This document shows, piece by piece, positions 19,268 through 28,391 of a stretch of 64,000 nucleotides of DNA. A program made the position numbers and the translations under genes. Below the pieces are notes generated by a model that was given only the letters and a program-made list of their open reading frames with translations, was not told where the DNA came from and ran no database searches. The DNA comes from Sphingomonas_O antarctica (GTDB lineage Bacteria > Pseudomonadota > Alphaproteobacteria > Sphingomonadales > Sphingomonadaceae), in contig NZ_CBCRXM010000004.1 of assembly GCF_965137005.1 (NCBI RefSeq), positions 201,036 through 265,035 on the forward strand, given 5' to 3'. Within the stretch, counting starts at the first letter, position 1, and each line of letters opens with the position of its first letter.

Positions 19268-20178
19268 AGCCGCAGTCCCGCGGTTTCGGGCAGGCCGCAC
19301 ATCAGATTGAGGCTCTGGACCGCAGCCCCGCTGGCGCCCTTGCCAAGGTTGTCGAGCACCGCGATCAGGCGCGCCTGCATTTCACCCGCGTCCGCGCAGA
19401 CGTAAAGATCGAGACCGTCCCACGGCGCGGCGCCTTCGTTGAGCAGCAGTTCGCCAGGCTGGTCGTCGCGGACCGTGACGATCGAGCTACCCGGATAAGC
19501 GGCGAATAGCGCATCGAGGATCGCCCTGCGCGAAGGCTTTGCGGGCAAAGCCGCGAGGTGGAGCGGCACCTCGACGATCATCCCGCGAAAGGCGCGCGTC
19601 ACCGCGGGCGCGAAAATCGGCGCGTGGGCCAGCCCCGCATGCACCTGCATCTCTGGGATGTGTTTATGATCGAGGTTTAGCCCGTATGTGCGGTGCGCCA
19701 GCGCGGGTTCGGCGCCGATACGCTCGATCAACGCCTTTCCGCCCCCCGAATAGCCCGACACGGCATTGACAGCGAGCGGCCAGTCCTGCGGGATCAGTCC
19801 TGCGCGAACCAGGGGCGCAATCAGCGCGAGAAACCCCGTCGGATAACAGCCCGGATTGGTCACGCGCTGCGCAGTTGCGACGTCGAACCCAAGTTCGGGA
19901 AAGCCGTAAGTCCAGCCGTCCGCCACGCGATAGGCGCTCGATGCGTCGATCACGCGGGTGTGGGCGCTTTCGATGAGTGCCACCGCTTCGCGCGCGGCGT
20001 CGTCGGGCAGGCACAAGATGGCGACATCCACCTGGTTCAGCGCCTCACGCCGGGCGCCGATATCCTTGCGATGGACGTCATCGAGGATCAACAGCTCGAA
20101 CTCGGGGCGTTCGGCCAGCCGCGCCTCGATCTCCAGCCCGGTGGTTCCCGACGCGCCGTCGATGAACACGCGCGTCAT
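19264..20178 (-). CDS. argC: N-acetyl-gamma-glutamyl-phosphate reductase (short form)
   Basis: A 304-residue NADPH-dependent reductase for the third step of arginine synthesis. It has the N-terminal VFIDGASGTTGLEI nucleotide loop, active-site Cys111 in VTNPGCYPTGFL, SGYSGGGKALIE and GLNLDHKHIPEM. The length of about 310 matches the second ArgC type found in many alphaproteobacteria. ATG at 20178 overlaps the stop of the upstream small SH3 gene (ATGA). The stop overlaps the convergent amidase by 4 bp. Confidence 0.94.
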   Translation of the reverse strand: MTRVFIDGASGTTGLEIEARLAERPEFELLILDDVHRKDIGARREALNQVDVAILCLPDDAAREAVALIESAHTRVIDASSAYRVADGWTYGFPELGFDVATAQRVTNPGCYPTGFLALIAPLVRAGLIPQDWPLAVNAVSGYSGGGKALIERIGAEPALAHRTYGLNLDHKHIPEMQVHAGLAHAPIFAPAVTRAFRGMIVEVPLHLAALPAKPSRRAILDALFAAYPGSSIVTVRDDQPGELLLNEGAAPWDGLDLYVCADAGEMQARLIAVLDNLGKGASGAAVQSLNLMCGLPETAGLRL

Positions 20179-20534
20179 GACTGGCTGAGGGCGGTCATCA
20201 CGACATAGCCGGGCGTGCCGTCCTCGGTCTTTCCCCATGCATAACCGCCGCTGATGTCGAGGACGCAAAAAACATCGCCCGCCGCAAGCTGCGCACGTTG
20301 CTCGGCATCTTCACCCGATTCGGCACGAACGATGGCTGCGGCCTTCGTCCGATACGCCAGAGCGCGGGCGTAATGTGGCGCAAACACCTCGTGCGCGAGT
20401 TCGAGGTCGGCAATATCGCCGCGAACCGCATGCGTCGTCGGGTCGAGTTTGACCGACGGGCCGCTGAGCCTCAGCCGTTCACGCGGCGATGCGCTGCCCG
20501 CGATCGACGGCGATGAGGCGTCCGAATTGTTCAA
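20175..20534 (-). CDS. Small SH3-like domain protein
   Basis: A 119-residue protein. The N-terminal 20 residues are Ser/Pro-rich and the rest (LRLSGPSVKLDPTTHAVRGDIADLELAH to GYVVMTAL) reads like one bacterial SH3 fold, as found at the front of NlpC/P60 hydrolases, but no hydrolase domain is present. No in-frame ATG or GTG fits; TTG at 20534 has a strong GGAGG site about 12 bases upstream, so the gene begins inside the 3' end of the marR-type gene (56-bp overlap). It is coupled to argC through an ATGA overlap. Function is unknown. Confidence 0.65.
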   Translation of the reverse strand: MNNSDASSPSIAGSASPRERLRLSGPSVKLDPTTHAVRGDIADLELAHEVFAPHYARALAYRTKAAAIVRAESGEDAEQRAQLAAGDVFCVLDISGGYAWGKTEDGTPGYVVMTALSQS

Positions 20535-20817
20535 GAAACTTCGCCCCCTCCGTCGTCAACAACACGAAAATATTGCGACGATCGCTTTCGTCGCGCTGGC
20601 GGCGCAGATAGCCCAGAGCACCCAGCCGGTTCAAGGCGCGCGTCACCACGGGCTTAGACACCCCCAATCCGCGCGCCAGACCGCGCACCGTATGCGGGCC
20701 GTTGGTGAGGTGAACGAGGAGCAGCAACGCCATCTGGCGGTTGGTCAGATCGGGTTCGCCAGAGCGCACGTAATCCACCAATGTCTGCATCCAGGTGGTC
20801 AATGGAAACTGCGCCAC
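20479..20817 (-). CDS. MarR-family transcriptional regulator
   Basis: A 112-residue winged-helix protein. The core is LTNRQMALLLLVHLTNGPHTVRGLARGLGVSKPVVTRALNRLG followed by the wing YLRRQRDESDRRNIFVLLT with the DxRR motif typical of MarR proteins. GTG at 20817 is preceded by GGAGAAG. It lies upstream of the SH3 gene and argC on the same strand and overlaps the former, so the three probably form a unit. A ligand cannot be inferred; no obvious palindrome is visible in the 63 bp upstream. Confidence 0.88.
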   Translation of the reverse strand: MAQFPLTTWMQTLVDYVRSGEPDLTNRQMALLLLVHLTNGPHTVRGLARGLGVSKPVVTRALNRLGALGYLRRQRDESDRRNIFVLLTTEGAKFLEQFGRLIAVDRGQRIAA

Positions 20818-20880
20818 GCCTGCTTCTCCTCGTCCTTGTTAACGAAGCAGACAGGGATCGGTTGCGGAGCGAAACGAGCC

Positions 20881-22263
20881 TTAGTTGAACCTGCGTCGCA
20901 ATAGTCCCCATATGGCACGCAGGCCGAGGGCGTCTCCGCCGCGCGGACGCCCCGGTTTGGCGGACGGCATCCATGCGAACGTATCGAGATGCAGCCACGG
21001 GATTCCGGGCTCGACGAAGCGGCGGAGGAACAACGCCGCCATCACCGCGCCCGCCATGCCGCCATCGGGGGAATTGGTGAGATCGGCGACGTCGGACTTC
21101 ATCGAGTCGTCGTAACCGTCGTGCAGCGGCAGTCGCCACAGCGGATCGTCGGCGGCAATCCCCGCCGCCAGCGCATCCGCCGCCAGGTCGTCGTCGTTGC
21201 TGAAGGTCGCGGGCAGGTCTGGCCCCAGCGCCACGCGCGCGGCACCGGTCAATGTCGCGAAATCGATCAGCAAGGCGGGCGGCGTTTCGCAGGCGCGGGT
21301 CAGGGCATCGCCGAGGATCAGGCGCCCTTCCGCATCGGTGTTGGTCACCTCTACGGTCAGCCCCTTGCGGCTGGTCAGCACGTCGCCGGGGCGAAAGGCG
21401 TTGCCGGCAATGGCATTCTCGACGGTCGGGATCAGCAAATGCAGCCGCACCTTCAGCCGCGCGCGCATGATCAGCCCGGCCAGCGCGATGGCGTGCGCCG
21501 CGCCGCCCATGTCCTTTTTCATATGCCGCATGCCCGACCCGGGCTTGATGTCGAGCCCGCCCGAATCGAACGCCACGCCCTTGCCGACGATGGCGAGGCG
21601 CGGATGCCGTTCATCGCCCCACAGCAATTCGACCAGGCGCGGCGCGTGGCTGCGCGCGGCGGCGCGACCGACGGCATGGATCATCGGGTAGCCGCGCTCC
21701 AGTTCGGCGCCTTCGACGATCGTCACCGTCGCATTATGCGCCTTGGCGAGCCTTTCGGCTTCGGCGGCAATCTCCGCAGGACCCATGTCGGCGGCGGGCG
21801 TGTTGACCATGTCGCGGACCAGAGCGACCGCCTGAACTTCGCCGACCATCGCGTCGATCCGCGCCGGATCGTTGGTCAGCAGGATGCGTGCCCCCTTGGC
21901 GACCTCGTCCTTTTTGTACCGGTCGAAGCGGTAATGCGCGAGCAACCAGCCGAGCGCGGCGTCGCCCGGCGCTCCATTGGCCAGTCGATATGCCCCCTCG
22001 GGCAGCGTGTCCGCTGCGCGCGCCAGCGACCAGGGGCGGAGCGCGGTCGCATCGGCGACGCCGGCTACCGCGATCATCGCGCCGTCATGCGGCACCATCG
22101 CGACGCTGTCCGCCGCCGCCTTGAACCCCGTCGCCTTCAGCATTGCGCGAACCGGGGCGGGTTGCGTTGCGAGCCACGCATCCAGCCCCGTCGTATCGAC
22201 GACGTGTAGAGGGGTGGCGGGCTGGCCCTTGTCGGGCTGGAGGAGCACGGCGAAATCGGTCAT
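20881..22263 (-). CDS. Leucyl aminopeptidase family protein (M17)
   Basis: A 460-residue dinuclear-metal aminopeptidase. The C-terminal catalytic domain has KGVAFDSGGLDIKPGSGM, MKKDMGGAA, the family signature NTDAEGRLILGDAL and DLTNSPDGGMAGA with metal ligands. The N-terminal domain is shorter than in PepA, closer to PepB-like members. It acts in the cytosol on N-terminal residues of peptides. It stands alone between the divergent DUF3298 gene and the MarR gene. Confidence is high for the family and moderate for the exact subfamily. Confidence 0.92.
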   Translation of the reverse strand: MTDFAVLLQPDKGQPATPLHVVDTTGLDAWLATQPAPVRAMLKATGFKAAADSVAMVPHDGAMIAVAGVADATALRPWSLARAADTLPEGAYRLANGAPGDAALGWLLAHYRFDRYKKDEVAKGARILLTNDPARIDAMVGEVQAVALVRDMVNTPAADMGPAEIAAEAERLAKAHNATVTIVEGAELERGYPMIHAVGRAAARSHAPRLVELLWGDERHPRLAIVGKGVAFDSGGLDIKPGSGMRHMKKDMGGAAHAIALAGLIMRARLKVRLHLLIPTVENAIAGNAFRPGDVLTSRKGLTVEVTNTDAEGRLILGDALTRACETPPALLIDFATLTGAARVALGPDLPATFSNDDDLAADALAAGIAADDPLWRLPLHDGYDDSMKSDVADLTNSPDGGMAGAVMAALFLRRFVEPGIPWLHLDTFAWMPSAKPGRPRGGDALGLRAIWGLLRRRFN

Positions 22264-22313
22264 GCTCGCCGCGCTAAGCCCGGTGTGCCGCCGAAGCCAG
22301 CCGCAAAGGATGT

Positions 22314-23012
22314 ATGATGCGCTTCGTGCCTGTTGTCTTCATTGCCATGACCTGTGTGGCGGCGGCCGAACCGGCGTACAAGTTCAGTTACGCCTACCCG
22401 GCCCAGGCGCGCGCCATACCGCCGCTGCGCGCATGGCTGGAGGCGGACAAGGCACGTGGACGCACCAAATTCGCCGCCGAGGCCATGGCGGCGCAACGCG
22501 AAGCGAAGAAGGACGGTTTTCCATACCACCCCTATGACGCCGACATGACATGGCAGGTGGTGACGGACACCCCGCGCTTCCTCAGCCTGTCACGATTGAG
22601 TTGGGCTTATACCGGCGGCGCGCACGGCAATTCGGGCTATGACTCGCTGTTGTGGGACAAGGCGACGCGCATGCGGCGGCAGCCCGCTGACGTTTTCGCC
22701 GATCCCAAGGCGCTTTACGCCTCGGTGCGCAAGTCGTTCTGCGACCTGCTCGACCGCGAGCGCAGCAAGCGACGCGGGGAACCGGTGGTGCGTGGCAAGA
22801 GCATGTTCGACGACTGTATCGACCCCGCGCAGGAAGTTCTGATCCTCGGATCGAGCGGCGGCGGACGGATCAACCGCATCGGCTTCCTCATCGCGCCGTA
22901 CAATGCGGGGAGCTATGCCGAGGGCACCTACGAAGTGACCCTGCCGGTGACCCCGGCGATCCTCGCGCGGGTCAAACCGCAATATCGCGGCGCGTTTGCG
23001 GTCGGTCGCTAG
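22314..23012 (+). CDS. Exported DUF4163/DUF3298 domain protein
   Basis: A 232-residue protein with a signal peptide (MMRFVPVVFIAMTCVAAA). The middle carries YTGGAHGNSGYDSLLWDKATRM, characteristic of the DUF4163/DUF3298 pair also found in RsiV- and PdaC-like envelope proteins. The C-terminus, INRIGFLIAPYNAGSYAEGTYEVTLPV, fits DUF3298. These domains bind lysozyme or peptidoglycan-related ligands in characterised members, but catalytic residues of deacetylases are absent here. It is divergent from the M17 peptidase gene and convergent with the radical SAM gene (4-bp overlap). Confidence 0.8.
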   Translation: MMRFVPVVFIAMTCVAAAEPAYKFSYAYPAQARAIPPLRAWLEADKARGRTKFAAEAMAAQREAKKDGFPYHPYDADMTWQVVTDTPRFLSLSRLSWAYTGGAHGNSGYDSLLWDKATRMRRQPADVFADPKALYASVRKSFCDLLDRERSKRRGEPVVRGKSMFDDCIDPAQEVLILGSSGGGRINRIGFLIAPYNAGSYAEGTYEVTLPVTPAILARVKPQYRGAFAVGR

Positions 23013-24079
23013 AACAGCTCACCCTGCGGCCCGGCCGGCGGGCGGAACAAATCGGTACGCAACGGCACATAAGGCTGATCGAGCCCGTGCTTTTTCGCCG
23101 CGAGTTTCACGCGTGTACGGATCAGGTCGTACCATGCGCCTTGCCCGCGCATCCGTTCGCCGAAGCGCGGGTCGTTGTCGCGTCCGCCGCGGATCGACTG
23201 GATAATCGACATCACTTTGCCCGCACGATCGGGGAAATGTTCATCGAGCCAGGCGCGAAACAGCGGGGCCACTTCATAGGGCAGCCGCACCGGGATGAAC
23301 GACACGCGCCGCGCGCCCGCCGCCGCGCCCGCTGCGACGATCGCCTCGATCTCGCCATCGGTAATGCCGGGCACGATGGGGGAAATCGACAGCTGCACCC
23401 GCACCCCCGCCTTGCTCAACGCCTCGATCGCGGCGAGGCGGCGGCGCGGGGCAGGGGCGCGGGGCTCCATCGTCATGGCGATTTTTGGCGTGAGCGAGGT
23501 GACCGAAATCATCACGCCCGTCAGCCCCTTCGCCGCCATCGGCCCGAGCAGGTCCAGGTCGCGCGTTACGCGGTCCGACTTGGTGGTGATCATCAGCGGA
23601 TGGTCGCATTCGGCCAATATTTCCACGCATTGACGCGTGATCCGCCAGTCGCGCTCTACCGGTTGATACGGATCGGTGTTGGTGCCCATCGCGATCGGCG
23701 CGCAGACGTAACCGCGCTTGGCCAGTTCGGCCCGGAGCAGGGCCGGGGCATCGGGTTTGGCGAACAGCCGCGTCTCGAAATCGATTCCCGGCGACAAATC
23801 ATGATAGGCGTGGGTCGGCCGCGCGAAGCAGTAGATGCAGCCATGTTCGCAGCCGCGATAGGCGTTGATCGAGCGGTCGAACGGCACGTCGGGCGATTTG
23901 TTGTGGGTGATGATCGTGCGGGGACGCTCGATCGTTACCGTAGTCCTCAGCGGGGGCGGGGCGCCGTCCAGTTCCTCGCGTCCGTCGAGCCAATCGCCAT
24001 CAGCCTCGCGCGCCGCCAAGTTGAAGCGTTGCGGCACGTCGTTGCGGGTCGCCCCCCGATGTGCACGCGCATCCGACAT
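23009..24079 (-). CDS. PA0069-type radical SAM protein (SplB-related)
   Basis: A 356-residue radical SAM enzyme with the cluster motif C77-x3-C81-x2-C84 in YRGCEHGCIYCFARPTH, followed by DFETRLFAKPDAP and MGTNTDPYQPVERDWRITR. This set defines the PA0069 family, distantly related to spore photoproduct lyase; its reaction is not established. The N-terminal 45 residues are a basic, less conserved leader. It lies on the minus strand 32 bp downstream of the transglycosylase gene, which may share its transcript. Confidence 0.88.
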   Translation of the reverse strand: MSDARAHRGATRNDVPQRFNLAAREADGDWLDGREELDGAPPPLRTTVTIERPRTIITHNKSPDVPFDRSINAYRGCEHGCIYCFARPTHAYHDLSPGIDFETRLFAKPDAPALLRAELAKRGYVCAPIAMGTNTDPYQPVERDWRITRQCVEILAECDHPLMITTKSDRVTRDLDLLGPMAAKGLTGVMISVTSLTPKIAMTMEPRAPAPRRRLAAIEALSKAGVRVQLSISPIVPGITDGEIEAIVAAGAAAGARRVSFIPVRLPYEVAPLFRAWLDEHFPDRAGKVMSIIQSIRGGRDNDPRFGERMRGQGAWYDLIRTRVKLAAKKHGLDQPYVPLRTDLFRPPAGPQGELF

Positions 24080-24111
24080 GGGACGCAGTATGGAACATTA
24101 TGGGAACATCG

Positions 24112-25791
24112 TCAACGTGACGCGAGTTGCGTTCCTTCGCGTGGCAATGTCGGCCAGCTGCCCTGGAGCAGGGCATCGCGGCTGATCGTCGGCTTGCCAG
24201 CCTGTTGCTGATACATCCAATAATTGCGCAGCACCGTCGCGACGTATCCGCGCGTTTCCCAATAGGGAATGCTCTCGATGTAAAGCAGCGGATCGCCCTG
24301 CGCTGCGGAGTTGACGTTCCAGCGCGCGACCGGGGCCGGGCCGCAGTTATAAGCGGCAATGACTTTGGGCAGTGCGCCGCCGGTTGCCGCCATATCGGCG
24401 AGTTGCTCGATATACTTCTGACCGAATGCCATGTTGGCGGCGGGTGAGTTGAGCCCGCCCGACACTATCAAACCGGTCGTCCGCTGAATCAGCGCGGCGG
24501 TGGTCGGCAGCACCTGCATCAGACCGCGCGCGCCCGCCTTGCTCACCGCGTCGGCGCGGAAGTTCGATTCCTGGAGGGCATGAGCGAACACCAGTGAGCG
24601 ATCGACGCGCCAGCCGCCCTCCGGTGCCCAAGTCTCGGGCGAAGGATAGCGCCCTTCGATCGTCGTCCGCGCACCGGCGGGGCCATTATGCGCCAACCAT
24701 AATTGCGTCGCGGGCAGCCCCAGCTTGCCAGCGATCAACGTCAACGTGGCGTGTTCGGCGGGGAGGCCGATGCGCGCCTGCCAGCGGAGTAAGGAATCCG
24801 CCCGCTCGCTTTCACCGATTTCGCTGAGCGCGATGGCTGCTGCGACCGCCGGGCGACCGGCAACCACCGCGAATTGCCCCGCGCCATCATCGTCGCCCTT
24901 GGCGGCAAGACCGAGCGCCGCCTGCGCCAGCATGCCGTAAAACGTCTCGCCCAATTGCGCCGCGGCGCGCTGATGCGGCTGGATCTGTTCCGGCCGTCCC
25001 GCCGCCATCGCCGCGCGCGCCGCCCAGAAATGCCCGGCGGCGACCATTTCGCTGTCCGCAGCGCGGCGGGCCACCGCATCGAAACCCGCCAGTGCCGCGC
25101 CGAAATCCTTCTGACGCCATGCCGCCAGACCCTCGACCCAATCGGCCTGCGCCGCCCATTCGCCATAGCCGGTGCGGGCTTTGGCAGCGAGCGCGCGCGC
25201 GGCGACGTCATTGCCGGTCAGGAAATAGGACCAGGCGACCCGTTGGCGCCATTCGGTCAGCGGCTCGGCCTGGAAATCGCCTTCGCGGCCGGCGATCAAC
25301 GCTTCGGCATCGGCGGGGCGATCGTCCTTGATCATCTGCAGCAGTTGCGGCCCGAGGCTTTGCGCCACCGCATCGCCGCCCACCGTCGCCGTCCGGCCGC
25401 GGCGCGGCGCACTGCCCAGCCAGCGCAGATCGCGCACTTCGGGCAATTGCGGCACCGCCGCGGCCCCGCGCGTCGTCGCCAGCCGCACCAGTATCGCCCC
25501 CTCGGGCAGATCGCGCGCGGCAAATGCCGCCGCCGCCAGCTGATCGGCCTCTGCCTTGGGCGAATTCTTCGCGGTCAGGATCAGCGCGCGCGCCTCGGCG
25601 TGCAACGGCCCGATGCCCATCGCATCGAGCTTGGCGCTGGCACCCGTCCAGTCACTCGCCTTGATGGCGGCAAAGACCACGCCGTAATCGGCCCGCTGTT
25701 GCGGCAACAATTGCGGCGTCAGCGCAGGCTTCTGCGCGAGCGCAGGCGCCGCACAAGCGCACAGCAACGACAGGGCGTATGTCAGCTTCAT
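24112..25791 (-). CDS. slt: Soluble lytic murein transglycosylase
   Basis: A 559-residue periplasmic enzyme cleaving peptidoglycan with 1,6-anhydro product formation. A signal peptide (MKLTYALSLLCACAAPALAQ) precedes a long alpha-helical superhelical domain of Ala-rich repeats. The C-terminal SLT domain has catalytic Glu408 in HALQESNFRADAVSKAGARGLMQV and AAYNCGPAPVARW. ATG at 25791 gives the signal peptide start and overlaps the stop of the upstream glycosylase-like gene by 4 bp. The helical domain is shorter than in E. coli Slt70. Confidence 0.92.
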   Translation of the reverse strand: MKLTYALSLLCACAAPALAQKPALTPQLLPQQRADYGVVFAAIKASDWTGASAKLDAMGIGPLHAEARALILTAKNSPKAEADQLAAAAFAARDLPEGAILVRLATTRGAAAVPQLPEVRDLRWLGSAPRRGRTATVGGDAVAQSLGPQLLQMIKDDRPADAEALIAGREGDFQAEPLTEWRQRVAWSYFLTGNDVAARALAAKARTGYGEWAAQADWVEGLAAWRQKDFGAALAGFDAVARRAADSEMVAAGHFWAARAAMAAGRPEQIQPHQRAAAQLGETFYGMLAQAALGLAAKGDDDGAGQFAVVAGRPAVAAAIALSEIGESERADSLLRWQARIGLPAEHATLTLIAGKLGLPATQLWLAHNGPAGARTTIEGRYPSPETWAPEGGWRVDRSLVFAHALQESNFRADAVSKAGARGLMQVLPTTAALIQRTTGLIVSGGLNSPAANMAFGQKYIEQLADMAATGGALPKVIAAYNCGPAPVARWNVNSAAQGDPLLYIESIPYWETRGYVATVLRNYWMYQQQAGKPTISRDALLQGSWPTLPREGTQLASR

Positions 25792-26513
25792 GCATCGTCC
25801 TTGGGAAACAGCAGCTGCATCAGCGGCCACATCGCCTTGCGCCGCTCGCGATCGGGATCGTCGAGCAGCAAGCGGGGATGGATCGTCGCGATCCCGGGAA
25901 TGTCTTCGAACGCAAGCAACTCGCGCCGCTTCGGATTGACGCGCGTCGCGAACAGCGCCTGCGCTGCTACATCGCCCATCGCCCAGATTTTGGTGGGCTG
26001 CACCAGCGCGACATGGCGTTGCAGCGCCTCGGTCGCGGTCGGCAGCAAGGCAGGAGGAAAGCGCCCGTCGGGTGTCCGCCCCGGCAGCATGGTGGCGAGA
26101 TAGACCTCGTCACGCGTCACTCCGACCGCCTTCAACACCGCATCGACCTGTGCCTCGAGCGGGCCGGCGAACAGCCGCCCGGCATCGACGTCGACCAATT
26201 CGGGCATATCGACGACGATCATCGTGCCGCCGACCGGACCGGCCGGTGCCAGCCGCCGCGTGCGCGGGCCGACGCTGGCGAAGACATCGCTCGCCATCAA
26301 CCATTCGGTCAGCGTTTCGAGCGTTTCGGGGATCGCCACAAGGGCGGGCGCGGCTTCCTCGCGCACCGCATCGGCGCGCGGCCTGGCGACGCGGGCCAGC
26401 TTCGGCTCCTCGAACCAGATCGCCGGACTCTCGCCCGCCCAGTCCTCGACACCCGCCGTCCGCCACCAAGCATAGGCACTGTCGATGTCCGCTGTGATCG
26501 TTCCCAACCCCAC
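25788..26513 (-). CDS. Uracil-DNA glycosylase family protein (family 4/5-like)
   Basis: A 241-residue protein with a variable N-terminal 100 residues and a UDG-fold C-terminal domain. Recognisable parts are the first-strand region MIVVDMPELVDVDAGRLFAGPLE, YLATMLPGRTPDGRFPP and the HPRLLLDDPDRERRKA block near the C-terminus, equivalent to the UDG motif 2 His loop. No four-Cys Fe-S pattern is seen, so it may be a divergent or inactive paralogue. Its stop overlaps the slt start by 4 bp. Confidence 0.75.
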   Translation of the reverse strand: MGLGTITADIDSAYAWWRTAGVEDWAGESPAIWFEEPKLARVARPRADAVREEAAPALVAIPETLETLTEWLMASDVFASVGPRTRRLAPAGPVGGTMIVVDMPELVDVDAGRLFAGPLEAQVDAVLKAVGVTRDEVYLATMLPGRTPDGRFPPALLPTATEALQRHVALVQPTKIWAMGDVAAQALFATRVNPKRRELLAFEDIPGIATIHPRLLLDDPDRERRKAMWPLMQLLFPKDDA

Positions 26514-26623
26514 GACCCTAGCAAGCCCGCGGTTGACGGGCGCGTCAATCGGTGGCCAAGCCGTTGCCGGACCAGTCGTTTGCGAGGCGGGACGAGCCGC
26601 ACTCGCGACCCCGGAGGAAGACC

Positions 26624-28270
26624 GTGAGCGAACGCGAATCGATGCCCTATGACCTGGTGATCGTCGGCGGAGGCCCCGCCGGGCTCGCCGCGGCGATCCG
26701 TTTCAAGCAGGTCGCCCCCGACGCGTCGGTCTGCGTCCTCGAAAAGGGCTCGGAAATCGGCGCGCACATATTGTCGGGGGCGGTGGTCGACCCCAAGGCG
26801 CTCGACGAATTGCTGCCGACGTGGAAGGCCGATGGCTGTCCGATGGGTGAGGTACCCGTCACCGACAATCTCCATTGGGTGTTGAGCGCCAAGAAGAAAT
26901 ACCCGCTGCCGCATCTGATGATGCCGCCGTTGCTCAGCAATAACGGCAATTTCACCGGTAGCCTGGGCAATTTGTGCCGCTGGCTGGCGGAGCAGGCCGA
27001 AGGGCTCGGCGTCGAGATATTCCCCGGCTTCGCCGCCGCCGAGATTCTGTTCCATGACGACGGCTCGGTCAAAGGCGTCGCGACCGGCGATATGGGCGTG
27101 GCGCGCGACGGGACGCACAAGGCGGATTACCAGCCCGGCCTCGAACTCCATGCCGGCTACACTTTCTTTGCCGAGGGTGCGCGCGGCCATTTGACCAAAG
27201 AGCTCAAGCGCATCTTCGATCTCGAAGCGAAGTGCGAGCCACAAGTCTATGGAATTGGTTTGAAAGAGCTTTGGGATATCGATCCCGCCAAGCATGTGCC
27301 GGGCCGCGTCATCCACACCCAGGGCTGGCCGCTAAACGATGCCTGGGGCGGTGGGTTTCTGTATCATCAGGCGAACAACCAGGTCGCTTTGGGGTTCGTC
27401 GTGGCGCTCGATTATTCGAACCCGTGGATATCGCCGTTCGAGGAATTCCAGCGCTGGAAGCATCACCCGGAGATTGCCGCGATCCTGCAGGGCGGCCGAC
27501 GCGTCTCCTATGGCGCGCGCGCGATCAATGAGGGCGGGTGGCAGTCAGTGCCGCAACTGGCGTTTCCGGGCGGCGCGCTGATCGGATGCAGTGCCGGCTT
27601 CGTCAATGTGCCGCGCATCAAGGGCAGCCATACCGCGATGAAGAGCGGCATGCTCGCGGCGGAACATGCCGCCGAGGCGCTGGCCGCCGGGCGCAAAAGC
27701 GACGTACTCGAAGGCTACGAACCCGCCGTGCGCTCGTCATGGATCGCCGATGAATTGAAGATGGTGAAGAATGCCGAGCCCGCAGTCGCCAAATTCGGCG
27801 GCACGCTGGGCACGCTGGTCGGCGGCATCGACATGTGGATGCGCACGCTGAAGATCGGCCTGCCGATCACAATGAAGCACCATGCCGATCACAAGAGCCT
27901 GTGGCGCCGCGACTTGAAACAACCGATCGCCTATCCCAAGCCCGATGGCGTGCTCAGCTTCGACAAGCTGACTTCGGTGTTCCTGTCGAACACCAATCAC
28001 GAGGAAGATCAGCCGATCCATTTGACGCTCAAGGACGCGGACGTACCGACGGCGATCAACCTGCCGCTCTATGCCGGTCCCGAACAGCGTTATTGCCCCG
28101 CCGGCGTGTACGAATTCGTCGAGGACGCGGCGGACCCCAGCGGCCAGCGACTGCAAATCAACGCCCAGAACTGCGTCCACTGCAAGACGTGCGACATCAA
28201 GGACCCGACGCAGAACATCAACTGGGTGGTGCCCGAGGGGGGTGGGGGACCGAATTATCCGAATATGTGA
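26624..28270 (+). CDS. Electron transfer flavoprotein-ubiquinone oxidoreductase
   Basis: A 548-residue inner-membrane-associated enzyme passing electrons from ETF to ubiquinone. The FAD loop is VIVGGGPAGLAAA (12-24), and the long ubiquinone/membrane region contains AEGARGHLTKEL and GWPLNDAWGGGFLYH. The C-terminal [4Fe-4S] ligands are C491, C517, C520 and C523 (NCVHCKTCDIKDP). GTG at 26624 has GGAGGAAG directly upstream; an ATG six codons later is an alternative. It is monocistronic by layout, followed by a 121-bp repeat-bearing gap. Confidence 0.95.
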   Translation: MSERESMPYDLVIVGGGPAGLAAAIRFKQVAPDASVCVLEKGSEIGAHILSGAVVDPKALDELLPTWKADGCPMGEVPVTDNLHWVLSAKKKYPLPHLMMPPLLSNNGNFTGSLGNLCRWLAEQAEGLGVEIFPGFAAAEILFHDDGSVKGVATGDMGVARDGTHKADYQPGLELHAGYTFFAEGARGHLTKELKRIFDLEAKCEPQVYGIGLKELWDIDPAKHVPGRVIHTQGWPLNDAWGGGFLYHQANNQVALGFVVALDYSNPWISPFEEFQRWKHHPEIAAILQGGRRVSYGARAINEGGWQSVPQLAFPGGALIGCSAGFVNVPRIKGSHTAMKSGMLAAEHAAEALAAGRKSDVLEGYEPAVRSSWIADELKMVKNAEPAVAKFGGTLGTLVGGIDMWMRTLKIGLPITMKHHADHKSLWRRDLKQPIAYPKPDGVLSFDKLTSVFLSNTNHEEDQPIHLTLKDADVPTAINLPLYAGPEQRYCPAGVYEFVEDAADPSGQRLQINAQNCVHCKTCDIKDPTQNINWVVPEGGGGPNYPNM

Positions 28271-28348
28271 CACGCCGGGCAAGGCGTAGCGAAGCAGCGC
28301 CGCGCCTTAAGGCGTGTCCGGCCGGCGGCGCGGTGAGCGCCGACCGAC

Positions 28349-28366
28349 GGCGTGGCTTTGCCACGG
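28349..28366. repeat. Intergenic palindrome of the GTGGCTTTGCCAC type
   Basis: GGCGTGGCTTTGCCACGG lies in the gap between the ETF-QO gene and ispE, surrounded by other short inverted repeats. Near-identical cores occur at 40961-40978 and, inverted, at 55723-55740. It looks like one copy of a small dispersed palindromic repeat family. Confidence 0.55.
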
Positions 28367-28391
28367 CGGCCTTTTGCGCAAGAGCCATAAT

